Assembly (NCBI GenBank): GCA_937880545.1
Contig: CALFKA010000024.1
Coordinates: 1-11,355, forward strand
Length of the DNA: 11,355 nucleotides
Source: an uncultured Clostridia bacterium
GTDB taxonomy: Bacteria; Bacillota; Clostridia; Peptostreptococcales; Acidaminobacteraceae
Direction of reading: 5' to 3'
Made by a program: the position numbers and the translations under genes. Within the stretch, counting starts at the first letter, position 1. Every line of letters begins with the position of its first letter. The notes beneath the pieces are model-generated. The model searched no databases. It saw only the letters and a program-made list of their open reading frames with translations, and was not told the origin of the DNA. Below, in pieces: positions 1-7,474 of the stretch.

Positions 1-774
1 CATATTGCATTTACGACCGGGAAAAAGAATGTCGTACTCCCATTGTCCGGGTTGCATTTTCTTTAAGGCGTCTTTTGATTGTCCATGTAGAGCGTCCAGC
101 CTAAGGTGAGCATACACTTCATCGTCATCGATACCGGGAAAGCTTTTCCATGTGAGGGCTCCCCCTTCAGCGGTTGTAAGATTCTTGACAGCATGAAACG
201 AAAACGCTGTCATATCGCCTGCTTGACCGCTTGGAACTCCTTTATTTACAGCTCCTAACGAATGTGCCGCATCGGCAATAATGGCGACCCTTCCTAAAGC
301 CTCTTGATAAGCTCCTTTCGGAGCAAATATATCTTTCTTTTCTTCAAGAACGGATCGGATCGCATCATAATTTTCCATGACACCCGCAACGTCTACGGGA
401 ATCACAGCTTTTGTTTTTTCGTTGATGAGAGTCTTGAGCTTTTCGGTGTCCATTTTTATCGTGCCCTCAGCAACATCACAAAGTCGCACCGTGGCTCCTA
501 CATGCGTAATCACAGCGGCCGAGGCGGTGTAGGTGTACGCACTGGTGACCACCTCATCACCCGGTCCTATACCTAAGAGTCTTAAAGCCAGCTCAAGTGC
601 CGCTGTAGCACTTGCAAGGCCCAGAGTTCTTTTCGCTCCATAAAACTTTGTTAATTTTTGCTCAAATTCTGCTGTTCTTGGGCCGCTTGTAATCCAACTG
701 CTTCTGAGGACTTCCGTCACAGCATTGATTTCCCGCTCAGTAATATCTGGCGGCGAAAAGGGAATGTTTCGCAC
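1..774 (-). CDS. DegT/DnrJ/EryC1/StrS-family PLP-dependent sugar aminotransferase (3' end cut by window edge)
   Basis: Predicted cytosolic aminotransferase that converts a 4-keto nucleotide sugar (probably UDP-4-keto-6-deoxy-HexNAc) to the 4-amino sugar using glutamate and PLP. Seen: 258 codons open to base 1. GPGDEVV is at about residues 70-76, ADAAHSLGA at 167-175 with Asp168 as the likely PLP-pyridine contact, and SFHAVKNLTTAEGG at 192-205 with Lys197 as the likely Schiff-base lysine. This fold usually needs 360-400 residues, so roughly 110-140 are missing off the left edge. The start is GTG at 774, five bases after a perfect AGGAGG (785-780). The GTG shares one base with the pepD stop (TAGTG), so it is the last visible gene of the operon. 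Family membership is secure. The exact sugar is not known; the operon's own 4,6-dehydratase suggests the substrate. ArnB/PglE/WecE-like roles are alternatives. Confidence 0.93.
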   Translation of the reverse strand, partial: MRNIPFSPPDITEREINAVTEVLRSSWITSGPRTAEFEQKLTKFYGAKRTLGLASATAALELALRLLGIGPGDEVVTSAYTYTASAAVITHVGATVRLCDVAEGTIKMDTEKLKTLINEKTKAVIPVDVAGVMENYDAIRSVLEEKKDIFAPKGAYQEALGRVAIIADAAHSLGAVNKGVPSGQAGDMTAFSFHAVKNLTTAEGGALTWKSFPGIDDDEVYAHLRLDALHGQSKDALKKMQPGQWEYDILFPGRKCNM

Positions 775-2195
775 TATAACCTCCTGAGTACTTCCGTTAA
801 CAGCGTATACGTCCTCTCAGTGGAGGATATAGAAAGCCTTTCATAAGGTGTATGGACATTCAGCATGTTCGGGCCGAGTGATATCATATCGGCTTCACCG
901 AGTTTTTCTTGCAAAATACCACATTCAAGGCCGGCATGAATAGCTTCCTGTTTGGCTTCTTTTCCTGTCAACTCTTTATATGTCTTCATGAAGAGCTCAC
1001 GTATGGGAGAAACCGGTGAGTATTGCCATCCGGGATAATTCCCTTGGATAATGATACCGGCTCCCGTAAGGATTGCCAGCTGTTCAAACTTCTTAATAAG
1101 GAATACTTTTTTGGACTCTACACTTGAACGGTGAGCGCTTTCAAAGTATATTTCTTCATCTTTCAGTCTCACTACGCCCAGATTAGTAGATGTTTCCACC
1201 AAGCCTTCAACTTCCAGGCTCATGCTTTGTACACCGTCTGGAATCAGCTGAAGTAGGGCAATAATTCTTTCCGTCGTACCCGAGGAAACGGCTTGTTCCG
1301 GAAGTTCAACTTCTTTTACGCTTATAGAAATATCAGGGTCGCTAATTCTATACTCCTGTGAAAAGATGCGCTGCATCTTTTTCACCACTCCTTCAGGAGA
1401 TCCGTTCATGGTGATGATCGCTCTTGCTTTCGAGGCAATGGCATTCATCTTATCGCCCCCTTCTAAAAGGGAGATGCGGGCTCCGCCACCCACTTCCTCT
1501 AATAATCTGCCCATTAGTCGATTGGCATTAGCGCGGCCTTTATGGATTTCCATACCTGAGTGACCGCCCTGAAGTCCGTTTATTGTGATCTCAAAAGCAT
1601 TTTTCTTCTTATTCTGTTTCCATCTGACGGGCAGAGCCAATACATTTCTAACTCCTCCGGCACACGAAGTAAGAAAAACACCTTCTTCTTCTGAGTCCAG
1701 ATTAATGAGTGTTCGCCCTCGAAAGAGCTCTCCATTAACAGCTGTGGCGCCAAGCAGACCCACTTCTTCATCTGTGGTAATAAGCGCCTCAATCGGCGGA
1801 TGCTCCATCTCGCAGTCATCCAAAACCGCAAGGATCATCGCTACGGCGATACCGTTATCGGCACCCAAAGTCGTGCCCTTAGTTACAATCCAGTCATCTT
1901 CTACGTCGATGGGAATCGCATCTTTCTCAAAATCAAATGCACAAGAATCCTCTTTGACACAGACCATGTCCATATGACCTTGTAAAATGATAGGAGGATT
2001 ATTCTCCTTGCCTGCTGTTCCGGGCTTTTTGATGATGATATTCAAGGCTTTGTCTTGATGGACCTCAAGATTTCTTTCGCGCGCAAAGCGAACAAGCCAA
2101 TCACTTACTTCTTTTTCATTTCCACTGCAGCGTGGAATTTTTGTCAGTTCTTCGAAGAACGACAGAGCTTTATAGTCTGAGTATTTCTCTATCAT
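774..2195 (-). CDS. pepD: Aminoacyl-histidine dipeptidase (beta-Ala-His dipeptidase), M20 family
   Basis: Di-zinc M20 metallopeptidase, expected in the cytosol, which cleaves Xaa-His and other unblocked dipeptides. At 473 residues it is near the family norm of about 480-490. Ligand motifs are complete and correctly ordered: GHMDMV with His74 and Asp76, GADNG with bridging Asp113, DEEVG with Glu143 (general base) and Glu144, LDSEEEG with Asp167, and NVHTP with His448 near the C-terminus. GGHSG at 210-214 opens the lid/dimerisation domain. The ATG at 2195 follows GAGGAG (2207-2202) by six bases and overlaps the upstream MurJ stop (ATGA). The 3' end carries the AGGAGG of the following aminotransferase gene, read as Arg-Arg in LRRL. 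It is metabolic rather than envelope-related by family, so its place in this operon is unexpected. No broken motif is seen. Confidence 0.95.
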   Translation of the reverse strand: MIEKYSDYKALSFFEELTKIPRCSGNEKEVSDWLVRFARERNLEVHQDKALNIIIKKPGTAGKENNPPIILQGHMDMVCVKEDSCAFDFEKDAIPIDVEDDWIVTKGTTLGADNGIAVAMILAVLDDCEMEHPPIEALITTDEEVGLLGATAVNGELFRGRTLINLDSEEEGVFLTSCAGGVRNVLALPVRWKQNKKKNAFEITINGLQGGHSGMEIHKGRANANRLMGRLLEEVGGGARISLLEGGDKMNAIASKARAIITMNGSPEGVVKKMQRIFSQEYRISDPDISISVKEVELPEQAVSSGTTERIIALLQLIPDGVQSMSLEVEGLVETSTNLGVVRLKDEEIYFESAHRSSVESKKVFLIKKFEQLAILTGAGIIIQGNYPGWQYSPVSPIRELFMKTYKELTGKEAKQEAIHAGLECGILQEKLGEADMISLGPNMLNVHTPYERLSISSTERTYTLLTEVLRRL

Positions 2196-3721
2196 GTGCT
2201 TCTCCTCATTCTTTTCACAAATCCTATTGTCATATCTTTAAGTTCAATTAATTCATCAGTTCTCAGTAAAATCAATACCACAAAGTATACGATTGCCCCT
2301 ATTATAACAGAGACCAAGGTGTATCCGTATAAACCTAAATGATTTTTAAGTATTTGTCGGAATCCCAAAAGGGAGCCCAACATAAGAAGCGATGCCAGAA
2401 AATACTTAACAATCGAAGCGGGTAACATCTTTTCTTGATGCTGCAAATAGTATTTTTTGCTCATCCACATGATGGAAGCCATTCGGACAAAAGCAGCAAG
2501 TGTAGTAGCCAAGGCGAGGCCATAAACTCCTAATGGACGGATGAGAATGACATTTAACAGGATGTTCGCTCCAATCGATATCAGAGCTGCATACATTTGC
2601 TTTGTAGTTTCTTTCATAGCTAAAAATGTCCGCGAGAACATCTCGGCTGTGCTTTGAAATAGAACAATCCCACCATAAAACAGAAGAATATTCCCAGTGA
2701 CAATCGCATCCTTAAGTGTAAACTGATTTCTCATGTAAGCGATCTGAGTAATTTCTTGGCTTAAAAACATTAGCCCGATAGCCAGGGGAAACACAAGAAG
2801 AAGTATCAGCGAAAGATTTTGCCTTGTCACTTGATAAAGCTGTTTGTATTCTTTTTTTGATGCATATTCCGATTGCCTAGGAAATAGGACTGTAAGAAAT
2901 GCCATCACCATGATGGAGTACACGATCCCTTGAAGTTTATCAGCATAGTTTAAGTAGGAAGTATTCCCCGATGGTAAAAGACTCGCAAGAGATCTGTCAA
3001 TCAACACATTTAGCTGATAAGCAGCTGTGCCGAGAAGCGTGGGGGGGAGCATGCGCATGAACTGTTGGCCAAGCGGATCTTGTCTGAAACCTGATTTTCT
3101 CACTAATCTGAAGGGGTATTTCATACGAAGCATCGGAATACCTAACCATAGAAGGCACAAAAACTGTCCTAATGCTGTTGCGAGAACGATGGGTAGTACA
3201 TTCTCGGGATTACTCAAAAGAATCCCCACGATAATGGATACGTTGAGCGGAAGGGCTAGTGAAGCAGGATAAAAGAATTTCTGATTCTTTTGCAGATATC
3301 CCGTGAGCATAGCCTGAACACTGATACTGAACAGGTTTAAACTCAAAATTCTTGAGTAGTTAACCGCCAGCATTCTCATCTCAGCCGATATCCCGGGTGC
3401 TATGAGATATAAAAGGACAGGAGCAAGAAAATATAAGGCTCCTACCCCCAGAAACAGTATTGGAAAAACGGCACTTAAAAGCCGATTGAAAAATGAATCC
3501 ATTCGACCTTCAATTTCAGCTTCAGACAATATAGGAATAATCGCTGTCCCAATACCCACCGTTACCATTGATGTAATCAGTGTTGTTGCGCTGATGGAAT
3601 AATAATAGATGTCGGTATATATGCTTGCACCAATCTGCGCAGTCATCACTACTTCCCTGAGAAATCCTGTCATTTTCCCTAATAGGGTGAAGATAATGAT
3701 GATGAGGACGTTTAGTTTCAT
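2192..3721 (-). CDS. murJ: MurJ/MviN-family lipid II flippase homologue, second tandem copy
   Basis: Polytopic membrane protein of the MOP superfamily (MVIN family), predicted to flip undecaprenyl-linked precursors such as lipid II across the cytoplasmic membrane. It has 509 residues and many hydrophobic segments consistent with 14 helices. Near the N-terminus KMTGFLRE (16-23) places Lys16 and Arg22 where E. coli MurJ has Arg18 and Arg24, and Asp37 aligns with Asp39. QLNVLIDRSLAS (236-247) and NYADKL (258-263) match the TM7 region, where Asp261-Lys262 corresponds to E. coli Asp269-Arg270. It keeps more family features than the copy upstream. The ATG at 3721 overlaps that copy's stop (ATGA). 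Only weak Shine-Dalgarno matches lie upstream, so reinitiation after the upstream stop is likely. The 3' end overlaps pepD by four bases. Substrate assignment to lipid II is by family; another lipid-linked polymer unit is possible. Confidence 0.92.
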   Translation of the reverse strand: MKLNVLIIIIFTLLGKMTGFLREVVMTAQIGASIYTDIYYYSISATTLITSMVTVGIGTAIIPILSEAEIEGRMDSFFNRLLSAVFPILFLGVGALYFLAPVLLYLIAPGISAEMRMLAVNYSRILSLNLFSISVQAMLTGYLQKNQKFFYPASLALPLNVSIIVGILLSNPENVLPIVLATALGQFLCLLWLGIPMLRMKYPFRLVRKSGFRQDPLGQQFMRMLPPTLLGTAAYQLNVLIDRSLASLLPSGNTSYLNYADKLQGIVYSIMVMAFLTVLFPRQSEYASKKEYKQLYQVTRQNLSLILLLVFPLAIGLMFLSQEITQIAYMRNQFTLKDAIVTGNILLFYGGIVLFQSTAEMFSRTFLAMKETTKQMYAALISIGANILLNVILIRPLGVYGLALATTLAAFVRMASIMWMSKKYYLQHQEKMLPASIVKYFLASLLMLGSLLGFRQILKNHLGLYGYTLVSVIIGAIVYFVVLILLRTDELIELKDMTIGFVKRMRRST

Positions 3722-5229
3722 GATCGTCTCAACTTCCTTAGGATGATCTCTTTTATTAGATCTAACTCCTCTGTCTTTAAAGCAAACAATACTAGGAAGT
3801 ATACGGTAGCACCGATCGCCATATTAAGAAAGAGTGTGGGGTAGTCAGACATGGATCCGAGTCCTGTGTATTGACGAAGTAAGGCCAATACACCATACAT
3901 AACTCCCCCCGCCATAAAGTATTTCGGAACTGACTGAGAAAAGATCGGTACATTCTCTCGATCGAAACGTACTTTTGCTTTTCTATAGAAAATCATCATC
4001 CCGACAAACACAGCAACAGAGCTCGCAAGAGCGAGACCATACACCCCCATAAATCTCACAAGGATAAAATTGAGGATAATATTACAAGCAATAATAATCA
4101 ATGAGGGCTGCACGGTCTTCTTTGATTCATTCGTAGAGTAAAAAAACTTCCCCAGCACATCATTGACACTCCAGCCAAATAGTGAAAAGGCATAATAAAA
4201 CAGTATATTTCCACCGATGAAAGAGTCGGCAACAGTATATTTTCCACGCAGGAAGACAACTCTGAAAATTTCCTGACTTAAAAACAGCACCCCTAGAATG
4301 ATCGGCACAATCAAGAGAAGTATCATAGAGAGGTTTTTCTGAGTAATCTCCAGTAGCTGTTTTTTGTCTTCCTTAAGCCCCAGCTTTGATTGCTGAGTGA
4401 ACATAATCGTTGTAAAGGACATGATCAAGACGGACTGAAAAAGTGTATTGATCTTTGATGCGTTCGAGAGGATCGTAAGCTGTCCTTCAGGAAGCGTGGA
4501 AGCTAGCATCTGATCTACTACGACATTCAGTTGCCCAACGGACGTGGTTAATAGGATCGGCCCCACCATGGAAACGAAGAGCGGTAGATATTTATCCTTT
4601 AAGTTTATTTCAAACCGGAACGGATACCTTTCGCGCAAAAAAGGGTAGCTCACCCAAATGAGCTGACTTAAATAGCCAATGACGGAAGCAAACACGAGCC
4701 ATTTAATCGAGTCCGACGGTCCTAAAAGGGTCGCCGCTATTATGATGAAATTCATTGGTATGGCAATCGCCGCAACAATATAAAAGCGATTGCTCTGCTG
4801 CAAGTATCCGACAAAAATATATGTCAAAATCTGCATGCCGGTAACGACGCTCATAATACGTGTGTAGTGAGCAGCCAGAGCTTGCTTCTCGGCAGGATAT
4901 CCCATATGTGTCAGCGAGAGGATCACTCCGGCAAACACAATCACAAACAATACAATCGCGATGCTCACCACGATCCCAAGAGAGAGAAATCTATTAAATG
5001 TTCTGTCTTTATTTCCGTCTTTTTCTGCAGAAGAAAGAACGGGAATCAAGGAGGTGTTCAGCCCGGATAGAATAATACTTGTAAACAGCCCGGGAATCAT
5101 AAACGCTGCATAGTAAACGTCACTAAGATAGCCCGCACCAAAAGTAGAGGCTATAGAAATCGTGCGTAAAAATCCGGTGATCTTACTGAGAAACAGCAGG
5201 ATCATCATCACAAAGACCGTACGTTTCAC
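3718..5229 (-). CDS. murJ: MurJ/MviN-family flippase homologue, first tandem copy, diverged in TM7 motif
   Basis: Membrane flippase of the MOP superfamily, 503 residues, clearly paralogous to the following gene: same length, colinear motifs and a similar C-terminus (EELDLIKE against DELIELKD). The N-terminal SKITGFLR (15-22) and SDVYYAAF (36-43) keep Lys16, Arg22 and Asp37. QLNVVVDQMLAS (233-244) is retained. The helix that reads YADKL in the neighbour reads NASKI here (256-260), so the Asp is replaced by Ser258, and the usual FP before the loop is FT (277-278). The start is GTG at 5229, which overlaps the DUF1934 stop (GTGA) and is preceded by AGGAGA with six-base spacing. It may be a second lipid II flippase, a partner of the other copy, or a flippase for another lipid-linked glycan. 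Family is secure; substrate is not. Confidence 0.9.
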   Translation of the reverse strand: MKRTVFVMMILLFLSKITGFLRTISIASTFGAGYLSDVYYAAFMIPGLFTSIILSGLNTSLIPVLSSAEKDGNKDRTFNRFLSLGIVVSIAIVLFVIVFAGVILSLTHMGYPAEKQALAAHYTRIMSVVTGMQILTYIFVGYLQQSNRFYIVAAIAIPMNFIIIAATLLGPSDSIKWLVFASVIGYLSQLIWVSYPFLRERYPFRFEINLKDKYLPLFVSMVGPILLTTSVGQLNVVVDQMLASTLPEGQLTILSNASKINTLFQSVLIMSFTTIMFTQQSKLGLKEDKKQLLEITQKNLSMILLLIVPIILGVLFLSQEIFRVVFLRGKYTVADSFIGGNILFYYAFSLFGWSVNDVLGKFFYSTNESKKTVQPSLIIIACNIILNFILVRFMGVYGLALASSVAVFVGMMIFYRKAKVRFDRENVPIFSQSVPKYFMAGGVMYGVLALLRQYTGLGSMSDYPTLFLNMAIGATVYFLVLFALKTEELDLIKEIILRKLRRS

Positions 5230-5660
5230 GCCTTATCTCCTGTTATGCGGACAGAGATTCTGTTGATCATGCTCTGTCCCATGGTAAAGCTGATTCTATA
5301 TAGGAAGTCAACCTCTCCCAGACCTTCCATCAATTGGTTGTTGAACTCAATGGTTTCGATCTGGGTCATAAAAGAAGCTTCGGCGCTTTGATACAGCACC
5401 GATTCTACTTTTCCTTCCTCAAAATGCATCACATAATTGAGATCCCCTGACAACGTTCGCCTGACAAAATTCTCCCCTACCTCCAACATACTCTTGATGG
5501 TAACCGGGGACTCATACATATGTGATTCATCATAACTGTAGGTGTAGTGATCGTCATCTTTCGTCATATCACCCTCGGTATACAATGTAAGGGAGGTTTC
5601 TTCCTCCCCTCCCACATCAAAGGTGCTATCGATAACCAACCACACTTTTTTGGCTTTCAA
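5226..5660 (-). CDS. DUF1934 (YwiB-type) protein of unknown function
   Basis: A 144-residue soluble protein with no signal peptide or membrane segment. The pattern fits the DUF1934 family (calycin-like beta-barrel): an early beta strand KVWLVIDS, then YSYDES, then VRRTLSGDLNYVMHFEEGK around residues 66-84, then alternating hydrophobic strands near the C-terminus (FLYRISF, NRISVRI). The length is typical for the family. The biochemical function is unknown to me. The start is TTG at 5660, one base after the ddl stop and five bases after GGAG inside the ddl end. The next ATG would delete the conserved N-terminal strands, so TTG is preferred. It lies between ddl and the tandem murJ genes and overlaps the first murJ by four bases, so a link to the envelope is possible but unproven. 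Family assignment is by recalled pattern. Confidence 0.82.
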   Translation of the reverse strand: MKAKKVWLVIDSTFDVGGEEETSLTLYTEGDMTKDDDHYTYSYDESHMYESPVTIKSMLEVGENFVRRTLSGDLNYVMHFEEGKVESVLYQSAEASFMTQIETIEFNNQLMEGLGEVDFLYRISFTMGQSMINRISVRITGDKA

Positions 5661-5661
5661 A

Positions 5662-6636
5662 TTATCTCCTTAAAGCTAACTCAATCAAAGTGTCCAGTAT
5701 CTCAGAGTAGCTAAGCCCCATGGCTTCCCACAATTTAGAATACATACTTATTGTAGTAAAACCGGGCATCGTATTGATTTCATTAAGAAAGACATCGTCG
5801 CCCCTTACAAAGAAATCGATTCTGCTGAGAGTGTCTAGCCCAAATACCGAAGCTGCTTTTCCTGAAATTTCCTGAATTCTCTTAAGAATCTCCGGTTTCA
5901 GATCTGCAGGGATTACGGTCTTCGATTCCGCTGCAAAGTACTTGGCTTCATAGTCATAAAACTCATGAGCTGCCAGGATCTCTCCCACCCCGGATACCTT
6001 GCCGTTCAAGACAGAGCATTCCACCTCTCGACCAGCAATGAACTCCTCAATAAGTGCTTTATCATCATACAAGAAGGCCAGATCAAGGGCGGCCTCAAGT
6101 TCTTCTTGTTTTTTTACCTTGCTCGTGCCGATACTCGAACCCATGGAAGCAGGCTTCACAAAAACCGGGAACTGCAGGTCTTGCGGAACGTCATCGCCTT
6201 TGTACACCACCAAAGTAGAGACAACCGGTATCCCCGCTTCTCTCATGACTCGACGTCCCATTTCTTTGTCCATCAGGATTGCCGAGTTTAATATACCGCA
6301 GCCTACATATCGAACCCCTAGTGTTTCAAAGAAACCCTGAATTCTCCCGTCTTCTCCATATGGTCCATGAAGGATGGGGAATATGACATCTGTATCCAAC
6401 TGGAGTTCATCCAATATCTCACAGGGAATCATCTTTTTCTGATCAAAAGATTCAAAAGTACGGATACCTTCCAGTGAACTTTGCTTTTTCCAGTGTCCGG
6501 TAGAGTCAATCCCATATATTCTTACATCATACTTGTTGAGGTCCAGGGCAGCGAGAATTTCTTTTGCCCCCATGAGAGACACCTCTCGTTCAGCACTTCT
6601 TCCGCCACAAACCAAAGCCAATTTAATTTTCTTCAT
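5662..6636 (-). CDS. ddl: D-alanine--D-alanine ligase
   Basis: ATP-grasp ligase that joins two D-Ala for the peptidoglycan stem peptide; cytosolic, upstream of MurF. It has 324 residues, normal for the short Ddl type. GGRSAEREVS (11-20) contains Glu16, equivalent to E. coli DdlB Glu15. HGPYGEDG is at 90-97. KPASMGSSIG (161-170) gives the nucleotide-binding lysine and the Ser167 loop. EFYDYEAKY (225-233) gives Lys232 and Tyr233, the Tyr typical of dipeptide rather than depsipeptide (D-Ala-D-Lac) ligases. SRIDFF (271-276) and NEINTMPGFT (285-294) hold Arg272, Asp274, Glu286 and Asn288. The ATG at 6636 follows AGGAG (6647-6643) by six bases and lies 14 bases inside the ispE end. The 3' end TTA-AGG-AGA-TAA supplies the ribosome binding site for the next gene. 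All key residues are intact. Confidence 0.97.
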   Translation of the reverse strand: MKKIKLALVCGGRSAEREVSLMGAKEILAALDLNKYDVRIYGIDSTGHWKKQSSLEGIRTFESFDQKKMIPCEILDELQLDTDVIFPILHGPYGEDGRIQGFFETLGVRYVGCGILNSAILMDKEMGRRVMREAGIPVVSTLVVYKGDDVPQDLQFPVFVKPASMGSSIGTSKVKKQEELEAALDLAFLYDDKALIEEFIAGREVECSVLNGKVSGVGEILAAHEFYDYEAKYFAAESKTVIPADLKPEILKRIQEISGKAASVFGLDTLSRIDFFVRGDDVFLNEINTMPGFTTISMYSKLWEAMGLSYSEILDTLIELALRR

Positions 6637-7474
6637 TCATCACTCCTGAGCGAAACAATCCACTCCAGGTACTATAGGGTTTCATCTTCACCAGCGCATC
6701 TTTTGCTTTGCCTTCATCGTCGAACAAAGAATAGATGGTACTGCCGCTGCCGCTTAGTAGTGTTTTTCCTCCCAAATTGACCAACTTGTTTTTCAGTGCT
6801 TTCAATTTCGGAAGGATACGAAAAGCGGGCGCTTCTAAGCTATTATACAGCGAATCTCCGATAGTGGAGATATCATTCTCGTAAAAAGCTCTAAGAATAC
6901 TCTCGGAATCTAGTCCGTCTTTATAATCTGCTGCCTTCAGCTCCCCATAAACATCAGCTGTTAACAGTGATTCTGGCGGCTTGACCAACACAATCCACCC
7001 CAGATCAACTGAGGGCAGTGTCGTCACCTGTGTTCCTATACCCGTTGCATAGGCAGTCTGCCCTTTAAAGAAAAAAGGCACATCGGCCCCGAGTGTCTCT
7101 CCTATGGCAATAAGCTCTGCATCGCTTCCTTTGCGGTAAATTCTGCGCAAAGCCTTAAGTGTAGCGGCGGCATCGCTACTGCCACCACCCAGGCCCGCTC
7201 CCACAGGGATATTCTTATACAAGGATATCTTTGCCGCAGGGGTTCCAAAGGTCCGCGAATACAGCCGTGCTGCCTTTAAAACCAGATTCTCCTCTGTCTC
7301 AGGGCTTTTAATTCCCTTCGTTTCTAGAGAAAACCTGTCCGCCGGCTCAATTTCAATGACATCATGCAGTGAGATGCGATGCAAGATGGTGTGCAGTTCA
7401 TGATAACCATCGCTTCTTTTTCCTTCTACAGCAAGATAAAGATTAATTTTGGCCGGTGCGGTAATAGTCATCAT
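6623..7474 (-). CDS. ispE: 4-diphosphocytidyl-2-C-methyl-D-erythritol kinase (CDP-ME kinase)
   Basis: GHMP-family kinase of the non-mevalonate (MEP) isoprenoid pathway; phosphorylates the 2-hydroxyl of CDP-ME. It has 283 residues, normal size. PAKINLYL (7-14) includes Lys9. The glycine-rich ATP loop PVGAGLGGGSSDAAA is at 90-104, LGADVPFF (128-135) gives catalytic Asp131, and LLSGSGSTIYSLF (239-251) is the third GHMP motif. The start is taken as ATG 7474, in a tandem ATG-ATG; 7471 is an alternative. Only a weak purine stretch precedes it. It lies 32 bases inside the dehydratase gene, so translational coupling is likely. It shows the organism uses the MEP route. In this operon its product would feed synthesis of the undecaprenyl carrier used by the wall precursors that the neighbouring genes make and flip. 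That link is an inference from context. Confidence 0.96.
   Translation of the reverse strand: MMTITAPAKINLYLAVEGKRSDGYHELHTILHRISLHDVIEIEPADRFSLETKGIKSPETEENLVLKAARLYSRTFGTPAAKISLYKNIPVGAGLGGGSSDAAATLKALRRIYRKGSDAELIAIGETLGADVPFFFKGQTAYATGIGTQVTTLPSVDLGWIVLVKPPESLLTADVYGELKAADYKDGLDSESILRAFYENDISTIGDSLYNSLEAPAFRILPKLKALKNKLVNLGGKTLLSGSGSTIYSLFDDEGKAKDALVKMKPYSTWSGLFRSGVMNEEN

Noticed and set aside
1585..1977. Plus-strand 130-codon open frame opposite pepD
   Set aside because: Antisense shadow of pepD, including its conserved metal-site codons; no protein features of its own.
2192..5229. Loss of the equivalent of E. coli MurJ Arg52 in both MurJ copies as a sign of inactivity
   Set aside because: Both copies have Ser at the likely equivalent position, which I recall as common in clostridial MurJ homologues, so it does not single these out as broken.
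5965..6340. Two plus-strand open frames of about 110 codons opposite ddl
   Set aside because: They lie wholly antisense to a gene with all its catalytic motifs, have no family motifs and no ribosome binding sites.
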